A stretch of DNA of 64,000 bases from Melastoma dodecandrum (taxonomy: Eukaryota; Streptophyta; Magnoliopsida; Myrtales; Melastomataceae): NCBI GenBank assembly GCA_029817715.1, contig JARUPY010000055.1, forward strand, positions 1 to 64,000, written 5' to 3'. Below are positions 32,195-42,309 of the stretch, piece after piece. The translations under genes and the position numbers were made by a program. Numbering within the stretch: the stretch's first letter is position 1; each line of letters opens with the position of its first letter. The notes beneath the pieces are model-generated. The model was not told where the DNA came from and ran no database searches. It worked only from the letters and a program-made list of their open reading frames with translations.

Positions 32195-34585
32195 TGTAAC
32201 GACCCGGAATTTCGGAAATGGAAATATATTATTTGGATTAGAATGTTGACTAGAGCTAGAACGTTTGACCGAGTCAAAATCCGACATGGCACGAGAGTTT
32301 AATACTTTCGTTGTCAGTGAACGTTAATATCGAATATTAACGAGATTACTAATTCGATTTCTTGTGATTACGTCACACGGGAAAGGGGACGTCTGGACCT
32401 AAACGAAATCGAATTAGGATGTCGATAATATTCGTTTAACATCGCGGAGTTTGATTGAGAAAAGTTTAGTGTGGTAAATGAACAACCTAATGGCGAGGTT
32501 AATAACTCCAACGATGAACTAGAATTATTGTACCACGGTTTTATCTGACGAAGGATGGATCTGGATAAGGGAATTCAGAAAAACCATTTTCCATCTCACA
32601 AGTGCTATCGTTAGACTACAATTGGATTAAAATGAGATAAAATAAAGAAACCTTCCCCACCACAGATACGTTATCTGGAGGAGGTGAATAGGACAAAAGG
32701 GGGGGAAGCTTTCGTAGCAAGATAAGAGAGGAAGGCGAGGTGAGGATTGGGGAACCTCGAAGAAGATCGCGACAGCTCCAAGGAGGGAGAGCGAGGAGGA
32801 CGGGCTCAGAAGATCCCCTCTGAAAGGCTCGAACGTGGGAACGAAGTACTCCCCCTTCCCCCTGTTTCCTTATTTTGCCGTGTCGATTGTAAACGCGTGG
32901 GTGTGTGGAGTGGTCTAGCGAGTTGCGTTCTAGTTACGGGGGAAGGCTCAAAGTACGAACACTGGGTCGCGGGGAGGTCAGTGGAGCCTCCCCTGTAGTT
33001 TCTCCGACGTTCCGTTTATACGGGGTTTGAGAATGCCCCTGCTCGTGTCTCGACACTAGTAAGCTGTCAAGGAAAGTAAAAATTTCTTTGGCAAGTGTTT
33101 TGCAAATGGATTCCACATAGGGAGTTCGAGCGAAGCTCGAAGCTGGCGTGATACGAGGTTGGTAAGTGAAGCTTGGTGGTGATCTTGATTTCCTCGTAAT
33201 CGTGCGTTCTGGATGTCTGGGCTGCCATCATGTTGTGTAGTGAGCTGGAGGTCAGTGGATGCATATTGTTTCTGTAATTGCGGCTCGAATGGTTGGTTGT
33301 GGACTGATGTGTTTGAAACTAAAGGAGGTACGTGCATTAATCCTTGGAGTTGCTGTTGTCCAGACCCTTTGTAGGTTTATGCCGTTGTACTCGAAACCTT
33401 TGTTGGCTGAAATTATCTATATAAAATGATTCCCAGTATGTCGAGCTTGCTTCTGGCTAATATTATCACTGCAATGATGCTCGTCTGTGCTTAGGGTGTT
33501 GGTCAATTAAGAATTTTCTGTAGAATATGGAATGCCCATGCTTGGAGTGGTTGTTTAGCTGGAAGCTTTTTGAAAGTCTTGGATACGGGAGGGCTGAAAA
33601 TTGTGTGGATATTGATAATGATGGTTAATTACGAATTGATGGACATTCAGGGCCTCATGTTATTATTATGTGGAAATGCGAGCGGTAGTTGGGGGTTACT
33701 GGGAGGGCGGCCAGTTCCTTCACCAGGGGAATCCGTTAATCTCCGGATTGGACTGGCTTCGTACGACTTCGGTCGACGGTTGCTGGGGTCCGGTTAGTTA
33801 CCAAGTGGTTGTCGCGCTGCGAGAGGAATCTGGTTGTCGCCAAGTAACCTGGACCAACTACGCTGAATAAGATTATTACTTGAGTGTGTAAGGATTCAAT
33901 TCTATGCATGAATCGAGGCTCTGCGAGAGTAAGCCATACGGATATGAGATTGGAATGGAAATTATGTAGTGATTTCCCGACTGTGGGTCGGAGGAGTACG
34001 GGGAGGCGACGACCACTCGCGGTCGTGCCTGCTGGCCGTTTCCCGGGCACTCCCGGAGGAGTAGGTGAGGACGCACTGCGGTGGTCCTGGCACCTTGGGG
34101 AGGATTGATATGATATGAGATGAGAGGATGTTGATTCATGGGAGTCGCTTATATACTTATGTTTTAGATTGATGCTTATCGACATGTGGGTTGAATTGTG
34201 ATATGATATCATTATAATTGCCTATGACTATTGTTGTTGGATTTGGGACTACTGTTGTTAATATGTGTGTTGCATAAAGAGATTTTTGGTTGTCATGTTA
34301 ATTACGCTAAACAGTCTTCAAGCCCACGATAGGATGGTTAGAGTCTCATCTTTTACAAAGCTGCATTATGGGCGTACTCGGCGATTTATCGCTGACCCCA
34401 ATTGGGGACTATTTTTTTTAGTGTGACGCAGGAATAAGATGGTACAGAGTACAGTGGCTCGGACTCACGAAATAAAACAGTAGAGGATGCCACGGTGAAG
34501 GTAAAGATATCGTTTTCCGCTGTTTGACCGTCAAATGACGGGGAACTACTCTGATGAAGTTTGGAAAATTTTGTAGGACGTTTTA
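32195..34585 (+). repeat. Gypsy 3' LTR
   Basis: 2391 bp from TGTAACGACC to GACGTTTTA, aligned end to end with 24506-26896. Copia sequence resumes directly at 34586 (pre-integrase block VYGKQHRLPFPNTPWRAN on the minus strand). Confidence 0.95.
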
Positions 34586-36192
34586 TTAGCTCTCCAAGGG
34601 GTATTAGGAAAAGGAAGACGATGTTGCTTCCCATACACACATCCTTCACAGACGCATGTTACTGTTGGCTGGATTTTTGGAAGACCCGTGACCATATTCC
34701 TCTCTCTCAACAACATTAGGCCCTTATGATTCAAATGTCCACTTCAATGCAACATTCAAGGACGAATTCATCTTCAGCGAAAACAAGTTATTCGCCGTTA
34801 GATTCACTACAGCGATCATCTTCTTTATTTTGTCAATGGTCTCACATTGACCATCAACAAAGGTAACCTTATAACCTCTCTTCATTATTTGTCCCACGCT
34901 CAAAAGATTCTGAGCAATGCCTGGAGAATAAAACACATCATTAATCCACTTTTCTTCACCATTTGCTGCTCTCACAACAACGATTCCCTTTCCTTCAATC
35001 TTTATCTTTTTGCTGTCTCCAAGTTCTAACAGCGAGTTATAGCTGTTGTCGATATCCACAAAGTTTTCTTTATTTCCTGTCACATGATTGCTACAGCAAC
35101 TATCCAAAAACCACACTTCATTCATATCTTGCATTGCATTGAAACAAGAATAGAATGCTTGCTTTAATTCTTCTTCTTTTGAAAAATTTACCGAATTTTG
35201 AGAAACATGTTGATGTGGCTGCTGCTACTACTGCTTTTCTTTAAAATAACAATCTCGTTCTGAATGATTTGGAAATCGGCATCTCTTGCATATGAAATAG
35301 CAATCCTTTGACTCATGTTCAGCTTTTCTACAAATATAGCAACTACCTTCTGAATTTTCATATCTACTCTAGGAATGGTCTTCTCTACTGCGGAACTGGC
35401 TTGCTGTACATCCTCTGCCTCTTCCTCGAAAACGGCCTCCACATCCACGACCATAAAACTCTCTGTTGTTGTTCACAGTATTCTCCTTCTGCTCCGACTT
35501 CTTTTCTGAAACATTTAACTTCATTTGAAAAGCTTGTTCAACGGGAGTTGAGTACTTACCTACTCTTCTTTCGTGTGCTACAAGAGAACCCATTAGCTCA
35601 TACACAGAAATTTCTCACAGATTCTTCGCTTCCTCAATCACAATAACAACGTGCTCAAATTTCTACGGCAGGCTTCTCAATACTTTCTCTACAACCTCTT
35701 TTCGAGAACTTCATCACCGCAACACTTAATTTGATTCATGATTTCAACCACTCTCGAGAAGAAATCTTTCACCATTTCGGACTCCTTCATGGCCAAGTTG
35801 TCAAAATCCCTCTACAAGCCTTGAAGCTTGATGGAAATTACTTTCTCCAAGCCTTGAAATTCTTTCTTTAGCACGCTCCATGCTTCTTTCGCCTTCTTGA
35901 GACCATAAAGCCTCGGATAAATCGTATTGCTTACGGATTGTTGCAAGATCTGCTACGCCATCTCATTCTTCATCACGTTTTCTTTTACCTTCTTTTCTTG
36001 TTCTCCAGCACCTTCTTCTTCACTTGACAATTTATCGTCTTCTTCAAAGCCTTCATCAATAATCCTCCACAAATCTTGTGAGAGAAAGATAGTCTCCATT
36101 TGCGAACTCCAATAATCATAGTGCTCTCCATCAAAGATCGAGATTTGGTTGCGCGAGTAGGAAAAGAACATGTTGCTGGAAGACGTAGCCAT
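34586..36192 (-). pseudogene. Copia gag, protease and pre-integrase remnant
   Basis: On the minus strand the gag ATG at 36192 opens a capsid with FDGEHYDYWSSQMETIF and LWRIIDEGFEE, stopped at about 35953 and then continuing in several frames. Two tandem CCHC-type knuckles are legible near 35260-35340 (CRKAEHESKDC and CKRCRFPNHSERDC). The protease region has WFLDSCCSNHVTGN at about 35100, with the usual DSG changed to DSC. The integrase zinc domain ends with CEGCVYGKQH at about 34620. Multiple stops and frame changes make it non-functional. Confidence 0.88.
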
Positions 36193-36202
36193 GATATGCT
36201 GC

Positions 36203-36214
36203 GCTCTGATACCA
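36203..36214 (-). other. Copia primer binding site
   Basis: The minus strand reads TGGTATCAGAGC five bases inside the 5' LTR end. It is complementary to initiator methionine tRNA. Confidence 0.85.
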
Positions 36215-36219
36215 AAATT

Positions 36220-36575
36220 TGTTGGGGTGTTTGGAAAGCGGTGCTTTGCTGTATCACAGGAAGGGGTTTGCGGAACTGCTACGACACATTGAAGTGTTTC
36301 TAGAAATAAGGAACAAGAAAATTTTGAGAGAATACTTTGGCTAACTGCGGTGCCTTTTACCTTTCTTACGACCAGAGTGTTTCTCTTACACTACTTTTTC
36401 TCTCTTACAACATTTGAAGATTGCTTCTCCTTTTATAGTGTCCTGTGATATATCTAGAGAAAGTATTTACTCTACCTTAGTTATTAGGTCATTAACTACA
36501 CCCCATTACTAAGTCATTAACACCACCCCACTAACACACCTACTGAGTGAGATTACAAATTAATTACATTTAACA
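36220..36575 (-). repeat. Copia 5' LTR
   Basis: 356 bp, the partner of 22090-22466. On the minus strand it starts TGTTAAATG and ends CAACA. Confidence 0.88.
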
Positions 36576-37061
36576 GTTACGGCCATTGCAGTGAGCGGCC
36601 GTTGTCAAAAAGCATGTCAATACACAACCTTCGGTTCTTGTCCTGAATCCGCAAACCGCCAAAACGAACAGAAACCGTGAAACATTCAAAAGGCGAGTGG
36701 GGGTCGTAAGTTAGATTGTTGAAGCAAGCCAAGTGTTTTTCGTGTGATACTTTTGTTCATAAAAACTTCGATTATAATGCAAGAATTTGTAGGCCGGCAC
36801 GTGTCTCGTTTTATCATTACCAAACATATGTATAAAATCCGTACCTAAGATTAGAATCTTCTATTTGGTCAGTCATAAATCATAATTCTTCTCTAAGGAA
36901 AGAAAGGGAGAATTAATTTCTCATTGAGGAGAAAAGGGTCGCATTACTTTGATTAGAAAAGAACAAAGAAAAAGAAGTTCGAGATTAGTCCAGTGTTGTC
37001 ACCAAATAATTATTTTAGAGAAGGGGTCGAAGACATTTTTGGGATTTGGGTCAGCTGGGGA
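36576..37061 (+). promoter_or_regulatory. Upstream region of the DUF676 esterase gene
   Basis: No gene is seen. A CACGTG core within GCACGTGTC at 36798-36803 (ABRE/G-box-like) and TATAAAAT at 36831-36838 suggest the promoter of the gene starting at 37062. This is assigned by motif only. Confidence 0.45.
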
Positions 37062-39922
37062 ATGGCCAACCAATCAGAGGAAGCGACCGGGGCTTCTCCG
37101 GGAGGAGGGGGTGCTGCCGAGGTTGTCCTGATCTACGGAAGAGGGTCTGGCAATGGCGGCAAGAACAACCACGATGATGAGGAGGGGAGGAGTAGGAGTA
37201 GGAGGAGAAAGATGAGGATGCCTAATCTCAGGGTGCTTCTTTGCATGCGGGTGGTGGTGGTGGAGGAGGAGGAAGGCAGAGGATTCGACGTCGTTGAGTC
37301 AAGACCGGCGGCGAAGGAGAATGGAGGAGGGGTCGATGAGCAGCAACAGCAGCCTTCCCATTTGGTCATCACGGTCAATGGTCTCGTCGGCAGGTCCCCC
37401 CCCCCCTCCCCCACTCTTCCTTTTTGTATTTTTTTCTCAAATTGCCTTTCCTCTTCCTCTGTTGGGTTTTGTTTGTTTGTTTTTGTTCTGGGTCTACTTT
37501 GAAGTTTGTCCCTTTCTCCGTTTCTTGATCAAAGTCACTCTTTTCTAGTTTTCCTAATAGTTGTGTGCTTTCGGTGTTTCTGGGTTTCCTTTTATAGTTG
37601 CTGAAGATTCTCCTCCTGTCCCTTGAGAGGAAGCGTGATTTGAAAGTTAGGGAAGGAACGGAATGCTTTTGTTCTAGTCCAGATTCCATTGACTCTTGGA
37701 CTTGGGTAGATAGTTGATCGTGATTACTGAATTAAAATATGATACTAGGCTTGAAGGTCTGCTAGTTGGAGGCGTTGTTTAACTATGATATATAGATGGA
37801 CTGTCTTATGAACGACCTGATTGTCTAAAGGCTACTCGCGTTTCACTTTGGTCTGGTTGAATATCGTGCAGCGCCGACAATTGGAGATATGCCGCTCAGC
37901 AGTTTGTGAAGAAGTTTCCACGAGATGTTGTTGTACACTGTGAGCTTCTCTCTTTTCTGGATGTCATTGTTGGATTTACTTGGGTCATTCTTTGGCCTGT
38001 GGCCATGTGGTCTCCTGGAGCTGTACTGTCTACGTATGTATCCTCTCTTGCAAGCTCGTGGAGGATTCATCGAATAAACAGTTTCTTCACAGCTTTGAAT
38101 GAAATATGTTGTTATAGTTCATCAATAGTCTTCTCCCCATACATTGCTTGACGAACTGTGTTGCATCACGGTCAGTGCAGGCTGCGAGTGTAATCCTCCA
38201 TTGTCGACGTTTGATGGTGTTGATGTTATGGGAAATAGAGTAGCGGAAGAGGTGAGTCTAGTTTCGTTAGGACAAACTTGTTTCTGTTTCTTGGCTGAAT
38301 TAGCTTTTGTATATTTATATGTTTGTCCCAAGGACCTTAAGTATTTGTTAATTTCAGGTTCTTGCAGTGATAAAGCGGTATCCTTCAATAAGGAAAATTT
38401 CATTCATTGGCCATTCGTTGGGTGGTCTTGTTATAAGGTATGCTGTGGCCAAGCTGTATGGGCGGGTTCCAGTCCATGAATCGGTCAAAGAGATTGGGGT
38501 TCCTCAGGGAGACGAAGCCGGAAAAGATGCTTCAAATGAAATGTTAATAGATAGAGTCGCAGGATTGGAGCCAGTAAACTTTATAACTTCTGCCACGCCA
38601 CATCTCGGTTCAAGGGGTCCTAAACAGGTGCATTTCTTCAATCTCCTGTAATATTCTCATAGGCCATGTGTATGTGCATCACCCATGGGCTACTTTCAGG
38701 TTCCCATGCTTTGTGGAATTTACCCCCTGGAAAGATTGGCAGTTCGCTCATCTTGGTTCCTCGGAAGAACAGGCAGACATTTGTTTTTGACTGATGGCGG
38801 GAAGGGCCGACCTCCGCTTCTTTTACAAATGGTCCATGACACAGATGATCTTAAGTTTATGTAAGTTAATGGCCAGCTTCTTGTTTTTGTTGTTTGACTT
38901 CTGCTGCTTTCGCTTGTACATGGAAGGGGATGCTTCGTATCGGCTAATAATGAAACATGTTTTCTGGGAATTTTGTTATAGGTCTGCTCTAAGATCCTTC
39001 AAGCGTCGAGTTGCTTATGCAAATTCAAAGTTCGACAGTATCCTTGTATTGATTAAATGTTCCAGCAAGACTAATAATTCTATCCATTTACTAAGATATC
39101 TTTTGTGCTGTCTTGCTGTACCTTGACCTTTCATAGACCTAGTAGGATGGAGCACATCCTCACTCAGGCGGCGACACGAGCTCCCTAAGGTAATTGAATG
39201 TTGTTTGACATCTGCCCCTTCGAGTTCATCATTTTCTCTTGAGTGCTGAATCAATCATCGTTCCTTCCTGTGTCAGCAACAACTGTCAAAAAATGAAAAA
39301 TACCGATATGTTGTGAATGTGGAACCAGCAAAAGCTGTTAGTCCTCAACCAGAAGTTTCAACGAAGCGGCCAGTTGGTGGACGAAAGGCAATTGTTCTGG
39401 AAGGTTTGTTCCCATTACGATTTACATGTTGTCCAGTTCTCTTTCAAATTTGGGTGCGAGAATTATAGGTCATGGATGCTTTTGGAGTATGACTGAATGC
39501 TGACCGAAAGAAAGGGGTTCCTGATATAACAATTGCGCACAAAGCTTGTTGTTTAAATTGAATTGTCATTTCTGAGCTTCCGACACGCTTCTGATTCAGT
39601 TAAAATCTTGTGTCAAGAGCAGAGGAGATGCTCAATAGTCTGGCTTCTTTGCCATGGGAAAGGATTGATGTGAGATTTAGCGGAAGCAAACAGTGCTTGT
39701 TTGCGCACAGTACCATTCAGGCAAGTTCTTTGCATGTAAGTTGACCTCCATAGGATAAATTCCGTACGATGAGGAAAAACTCTTTCCAAGCACTCGTGAA
39801 TCCCACCGTAACATCGATACCTAACATTCTATTATCTATCCATCTTTCAGGTAAATCGAAACTGCATCAACTCGGACGGCGCCGATGTGATACAGCACAT
39901 GATCGACAATTTTGTATTGTGA
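37062..39922 (+). CDS. Putative serine esterase / lipase-like protein, DUF676 family
   Basis: Alpha/beta hydrolase of the DUF676 family (plant relatives of yeast ROG1-type lipases). Substrate unknown; lipids are likely from family knowledge. Ten exons join in phase: 37062-37393, 37872-37939, 38181-38251, 38358-38627, 38700-38860, 38982-39037, 39137-39189, 39277-39403, 39620-39720, 39851-39922; total 1311 nt, 436 residues. The first about 95 residues are low-complexity, basic and then acidic, and are not part of the enzyme. The fold begins at HLVITVNGLVG; the nucleophile elbow is FIGHSLGGLVIRYA with serine at about 177. NFITSATPHLGSRG, GRTGRHLFLTDGGKG and FKRRVAYAN are further family blocks. 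The histidine block is near the end (HSTIQ, and IQHMIDNFVL at the C-terminus). The intron after 39720 starts with GC (CAG/gcaagt), an accepted minor donor. The start ATG is the first one compatible with the frame that precedes no stop; the true start could be another in-frame ATG. Confidence 0.9.
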
Positions 39923-40592
39923 ACTCAGCCCAGAGTATCACACAACCTCTAGTTCCTTAGTCCGAAAATTGGTATACGGCTAGGCAAAGGCAACCCTTCA
40001 AAGGTCGATCATCTCGAAGCCATATAGATCGGGGTCGGCAAAAGCTGCTGTGCATGTTTGTACACCATTACGAAAAAGACAAGGGGATTCGTTCAAGAAG
40101 CTCTTGTTGGGTACAAATATTTTCATCTCAAGAATGAATCCAAGGAAGAGACCTCGATTACGATCGATTTTGTTGACATCGCATGTTCGACTCTCGACGT
40201 CGAGAAATCCGGGATGGCAGGACCACCATTTTGTATCTGTCCTTGAAATATGGACTGGTCCCGGCAAAAACTCCATCCTCGCTACCAGTCAAATTACATA
40301 TAAATCTTTTGAATCTGGACAACACGAGGGGAGGAACAACAGTATGGCTTGACTGACAACACTTACAATCATCATTTTTTATCTTTTCGTCCTGTTGCGG
40401 GAGTCTGGGATCATCTCCTCGTTCTCCTTCTAGCTCGGGTAAGGCGATCTGTTTTCTCCTATCAGTTCTCTGGTTTGGACTTGATGCAGATGAAGACGAT
40501 GACGACGACGATGATGATGATGATGCTGTTGATCTTCAAGTGATAAGATTTTTTGTGGGGTAGGATTTGGATAGGAATCTGAGGACTAACTG
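39923..40592. other. Spacer between esterase and acidic membrane-protein genes
   Basis: Holds the esterase 3' UTR and the leader of the next gene. A GAT/GAC microsatellite lies at about 40490-40530. No gene is seen. Confidence 0.45.
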
Positions 40593-41162
40593 ATGTTGAG
40601 GCAATCACCGAGTCGGAACCATAGGACGGTCAATGGATTCAAAGTGAAACACGCCCTTCAGGTTTTCCTCCTCCTTGCCATCTGTACGTGGCTGCTTTAC
40701 CAGGTCAGGTACGGGAAGCAGGAGGGGGAGGATCCACAGGGAGTTGATCCCCAGGGGGAGACGACCGAGGGAGAGAGGATGAAGTTTGGGAGGAAAGAGC
40801 TGCGGCTGCGGCAGGAGATGGGGAACACAGAGAACAGGAGTCGAGAAGAGGAGGAGGACGAACCTGGGGATGGATTCGAAGAGATGGAGGTCGAAGGTCG
40901 GGGTGTTGGGGATGATGAGATCGATGGGAGTGATCAAGAAGCAGCAGAGGAGGGAGATATTGCAGATGAGCTGGCAGAGGATTTCGGTGACAAGGAGGAC
41001 AAGGAGACCGAGGAATGGGCTTCTCTTTCCGAGGATGCAAGTTCGGCCACGGAGGAAGACGAAAGCAAGGGCAAGTTAAGGGAGGACCAGGGCAAAGGAT
41101 TCTTACAGGACCAGCAAAAGGGGAACGCTGCATCTGATGCAAGTTCTCACTCTACTGCATGA
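40593..41162 (+). CDS. Single-pass membrane protein with long acidic tail, function unknown
   Basis: Single-exon frame of 189 residues. The N-terminus MLRQSPSRNHRTVNGFKVKH is basic, then residues about 21-38 form one hydrophobic helix (LQVFLLLAICTWLLYQV). The rest, about 150 residues, is very rich in glutamate and aspartate with some serine, is likely disordered, and has no cysteine pattern. A short basic end, one helix and a long acidic C-terminal region suggest a type-II orientation. I know plant proteins with the same N-terminus and layout, all of unknown function. The antisense proline-rich frames over this stretch are by-products of the Glu/Asp codon bias. Confidence 0.82.
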   Translation: MLRQSPSRNHRTVNGFKVKHALQVFLLLAICTWLLYQVRYGKQEGEDPQGVDPQGETTEGERMKFGRKELRLRQEMGNTENRSREEEEDEPGDGFEEMEVEGRGVGDDEIDGSDQEAAEEGDIADELAEDFGDKEDKETEEWASLSEDASSATEEDESKGKLREDQGKGFLQDQQKGNAASDASSHSTA

Positions 41163-42309
41163 CGGTGCCCAGGTCCAACAAAGAGGCTGATGTTTGGAAC
41201 TTTAGCAACAGAGGATTGCTCCCCAGTCCCATAATATATTGAAGAGGCGAAATCGAAGAATAAAATGGACCGACGAGCAAAGCTCAAAGAGTCCAGATTG
41301 AGTTTCCAGTTTAGGCCTTTCCTCGTCTTGCCATAGCACCGCAATTAGTCTGTTGAATTATGTGAAAGTCTGGTAGTTGCAGATAAGCAATTGTGAAAAT
41401 GTATCTGCAGTTTCTGGAAATAATGTTTGCCATTTAAGAAATGGGCAGGTTAAGTGTCTTCGTCTTGGTCTTTTTACAGCCATCATCGGTCTTCACCCCA
41501 TCGTATCAGAGCCGGATGCGCTCGCTAGTAAGGGATAGACAAGCTTATGGGTCCTTCTGAAAACCTGACCTCTTGCAAGGGATATAATGTCAGAAGCCAG
41601 GAGAAGCTCGGCGTTGGCAACGGCCTGGCGTAATCCTCCCGGAAGAGCACATGGCTCATAATCTCATCAATACCAAAAGACAATTTATTCCAAACAAAGT
41701 AGCTGCAATTTTATTTCAGTGTGCCATGGGGTTAAGATAACCTCGAAACATGGATCCTTGGTAATGGCGAAGCAAGCACTCCGCAGCACAAGTTCGAAAC
41801 CTCTAAAGGCAAAGCGAGACACTAATCACAGGGCCGAAGAACTCGGGTTCCTCCGAAATGACTACTACAAAAATTCATTAGTCCTGCCAAATCGGCCGAA
41901 ACAATTCGAATCGCGCATCCGATATGCACATCATCCAGAAACGCAGGACACTGTCGGGCGACAGCTAGAGAGAAAGGCCAAGATCTTTGGCAGACAAGGA
42001 CAACATTTTCTTCAGAAAAAGCTCGTCGCAGTGCGGATAGAAACGGCTAATTTTCCCTGCTTTGCGGATAGAATCGACTAATTTATACCCGGCCACCCAT
42101 TTCTCCTCTTCGTTTCGTATCGGCCGTGGCCGCCACATTGGGTGGATGCCACGACGTCCGAGATAGGCATAGGATGCCATTTCGAGTTCCAAGAGAATTT
42201 CATTCAGCCGATTAGCATAAGATAACACACACACAGACATATTAGACTGTACAAAATGAAGAATGTAATTTTTACATCGTGGAAGGCTGGGACAGGAAAT
42301 GGAACCGAC
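41163..42309. other. Convergent 3' region between acidic protein and ITPK genes
   Basis: The 3' ends of two convergent genes meet here. A 120-codon plus-strand frame at 41719-42081 and a 91-codon minus-strand frame at 41965-42240 show no family I recognise; I do not call them genes. Confidence 0.45.

Larger units (their letters stand above)
23608..34585 (+). mobile_element. Ty3/Gypsy chromovirus (Tekay/Del-like) nested in the Copia element, with a truncated extra copy at its left
   Basis: Layout: 23608-24505 is the 3' internal end of one copy (integrase end and chromodomain); 24506-26896 is an LTR; 26897-32194 is an internal region; 32195-34585 is a second LTR of the same length (2391 bp). 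The left 898 bp repeat 31298-32194 almost base for base. The leftmost LTR and most of the first copy are missing, and so is the Copia integrase core that should lie beside them. This points to recombination between two copies sharing one LTR, plus a deletion reaching into the host Copia element. Tekay/Del affiliation is inferred from the RT and integrase style, the C-terminal chromodomain and the LTR start TGTAACGACC. LTR differences are few, so it is much younger than the Copia host. Confidence 0.92.
22090..36575 (-). mobile_element. Ty1/Copia-type LTR retrotransposon, split by a nested Gypsy element and defective
   Basis: LTRs lie at 22090-22466 and 36220-36575, with TG...CA ends. Next to the right LTR, on the minus strand, is TGGTATCAGAGC, the usual initiator-methionine tRNA primer site. 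Next to the left LTR is a purine tract (AAGAGGGGG). Without the nested insertion the element is about 3.5 kb, short for a Copia element because the integrase core and most of the reverse transcriptase are missing. Order on the minus strand is gag, zinc knuckles, protease, pre-integrase, then (after the Gypsy insert) the integrase C-terminal part, the RT start and the RNase H end, which is the Copia order. It cannot move by itself. Confidence 0.9.

Noticed and set aside
37133..37414. Serine/proline-rich minus-strand frame over esterase exon 1
   Set aside because: Antisense shadow of a low-complexity exon; the plus strand splices in phase with a full esterase.
40705..41142. 145-codon proline-rich minus-strand frame
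   Set aside because: It is the antisense shadow of the Glu/Asp-rich membrane protein; GAG/GAC codons read as proline and leucine on the other strand.
41719..42081. 120-codon plus-strand frame in the convergent 3' region
   Set aside because: No recognisable domain, and it overlaps the 3' flank of ITPK on the other strand; composition looks random.
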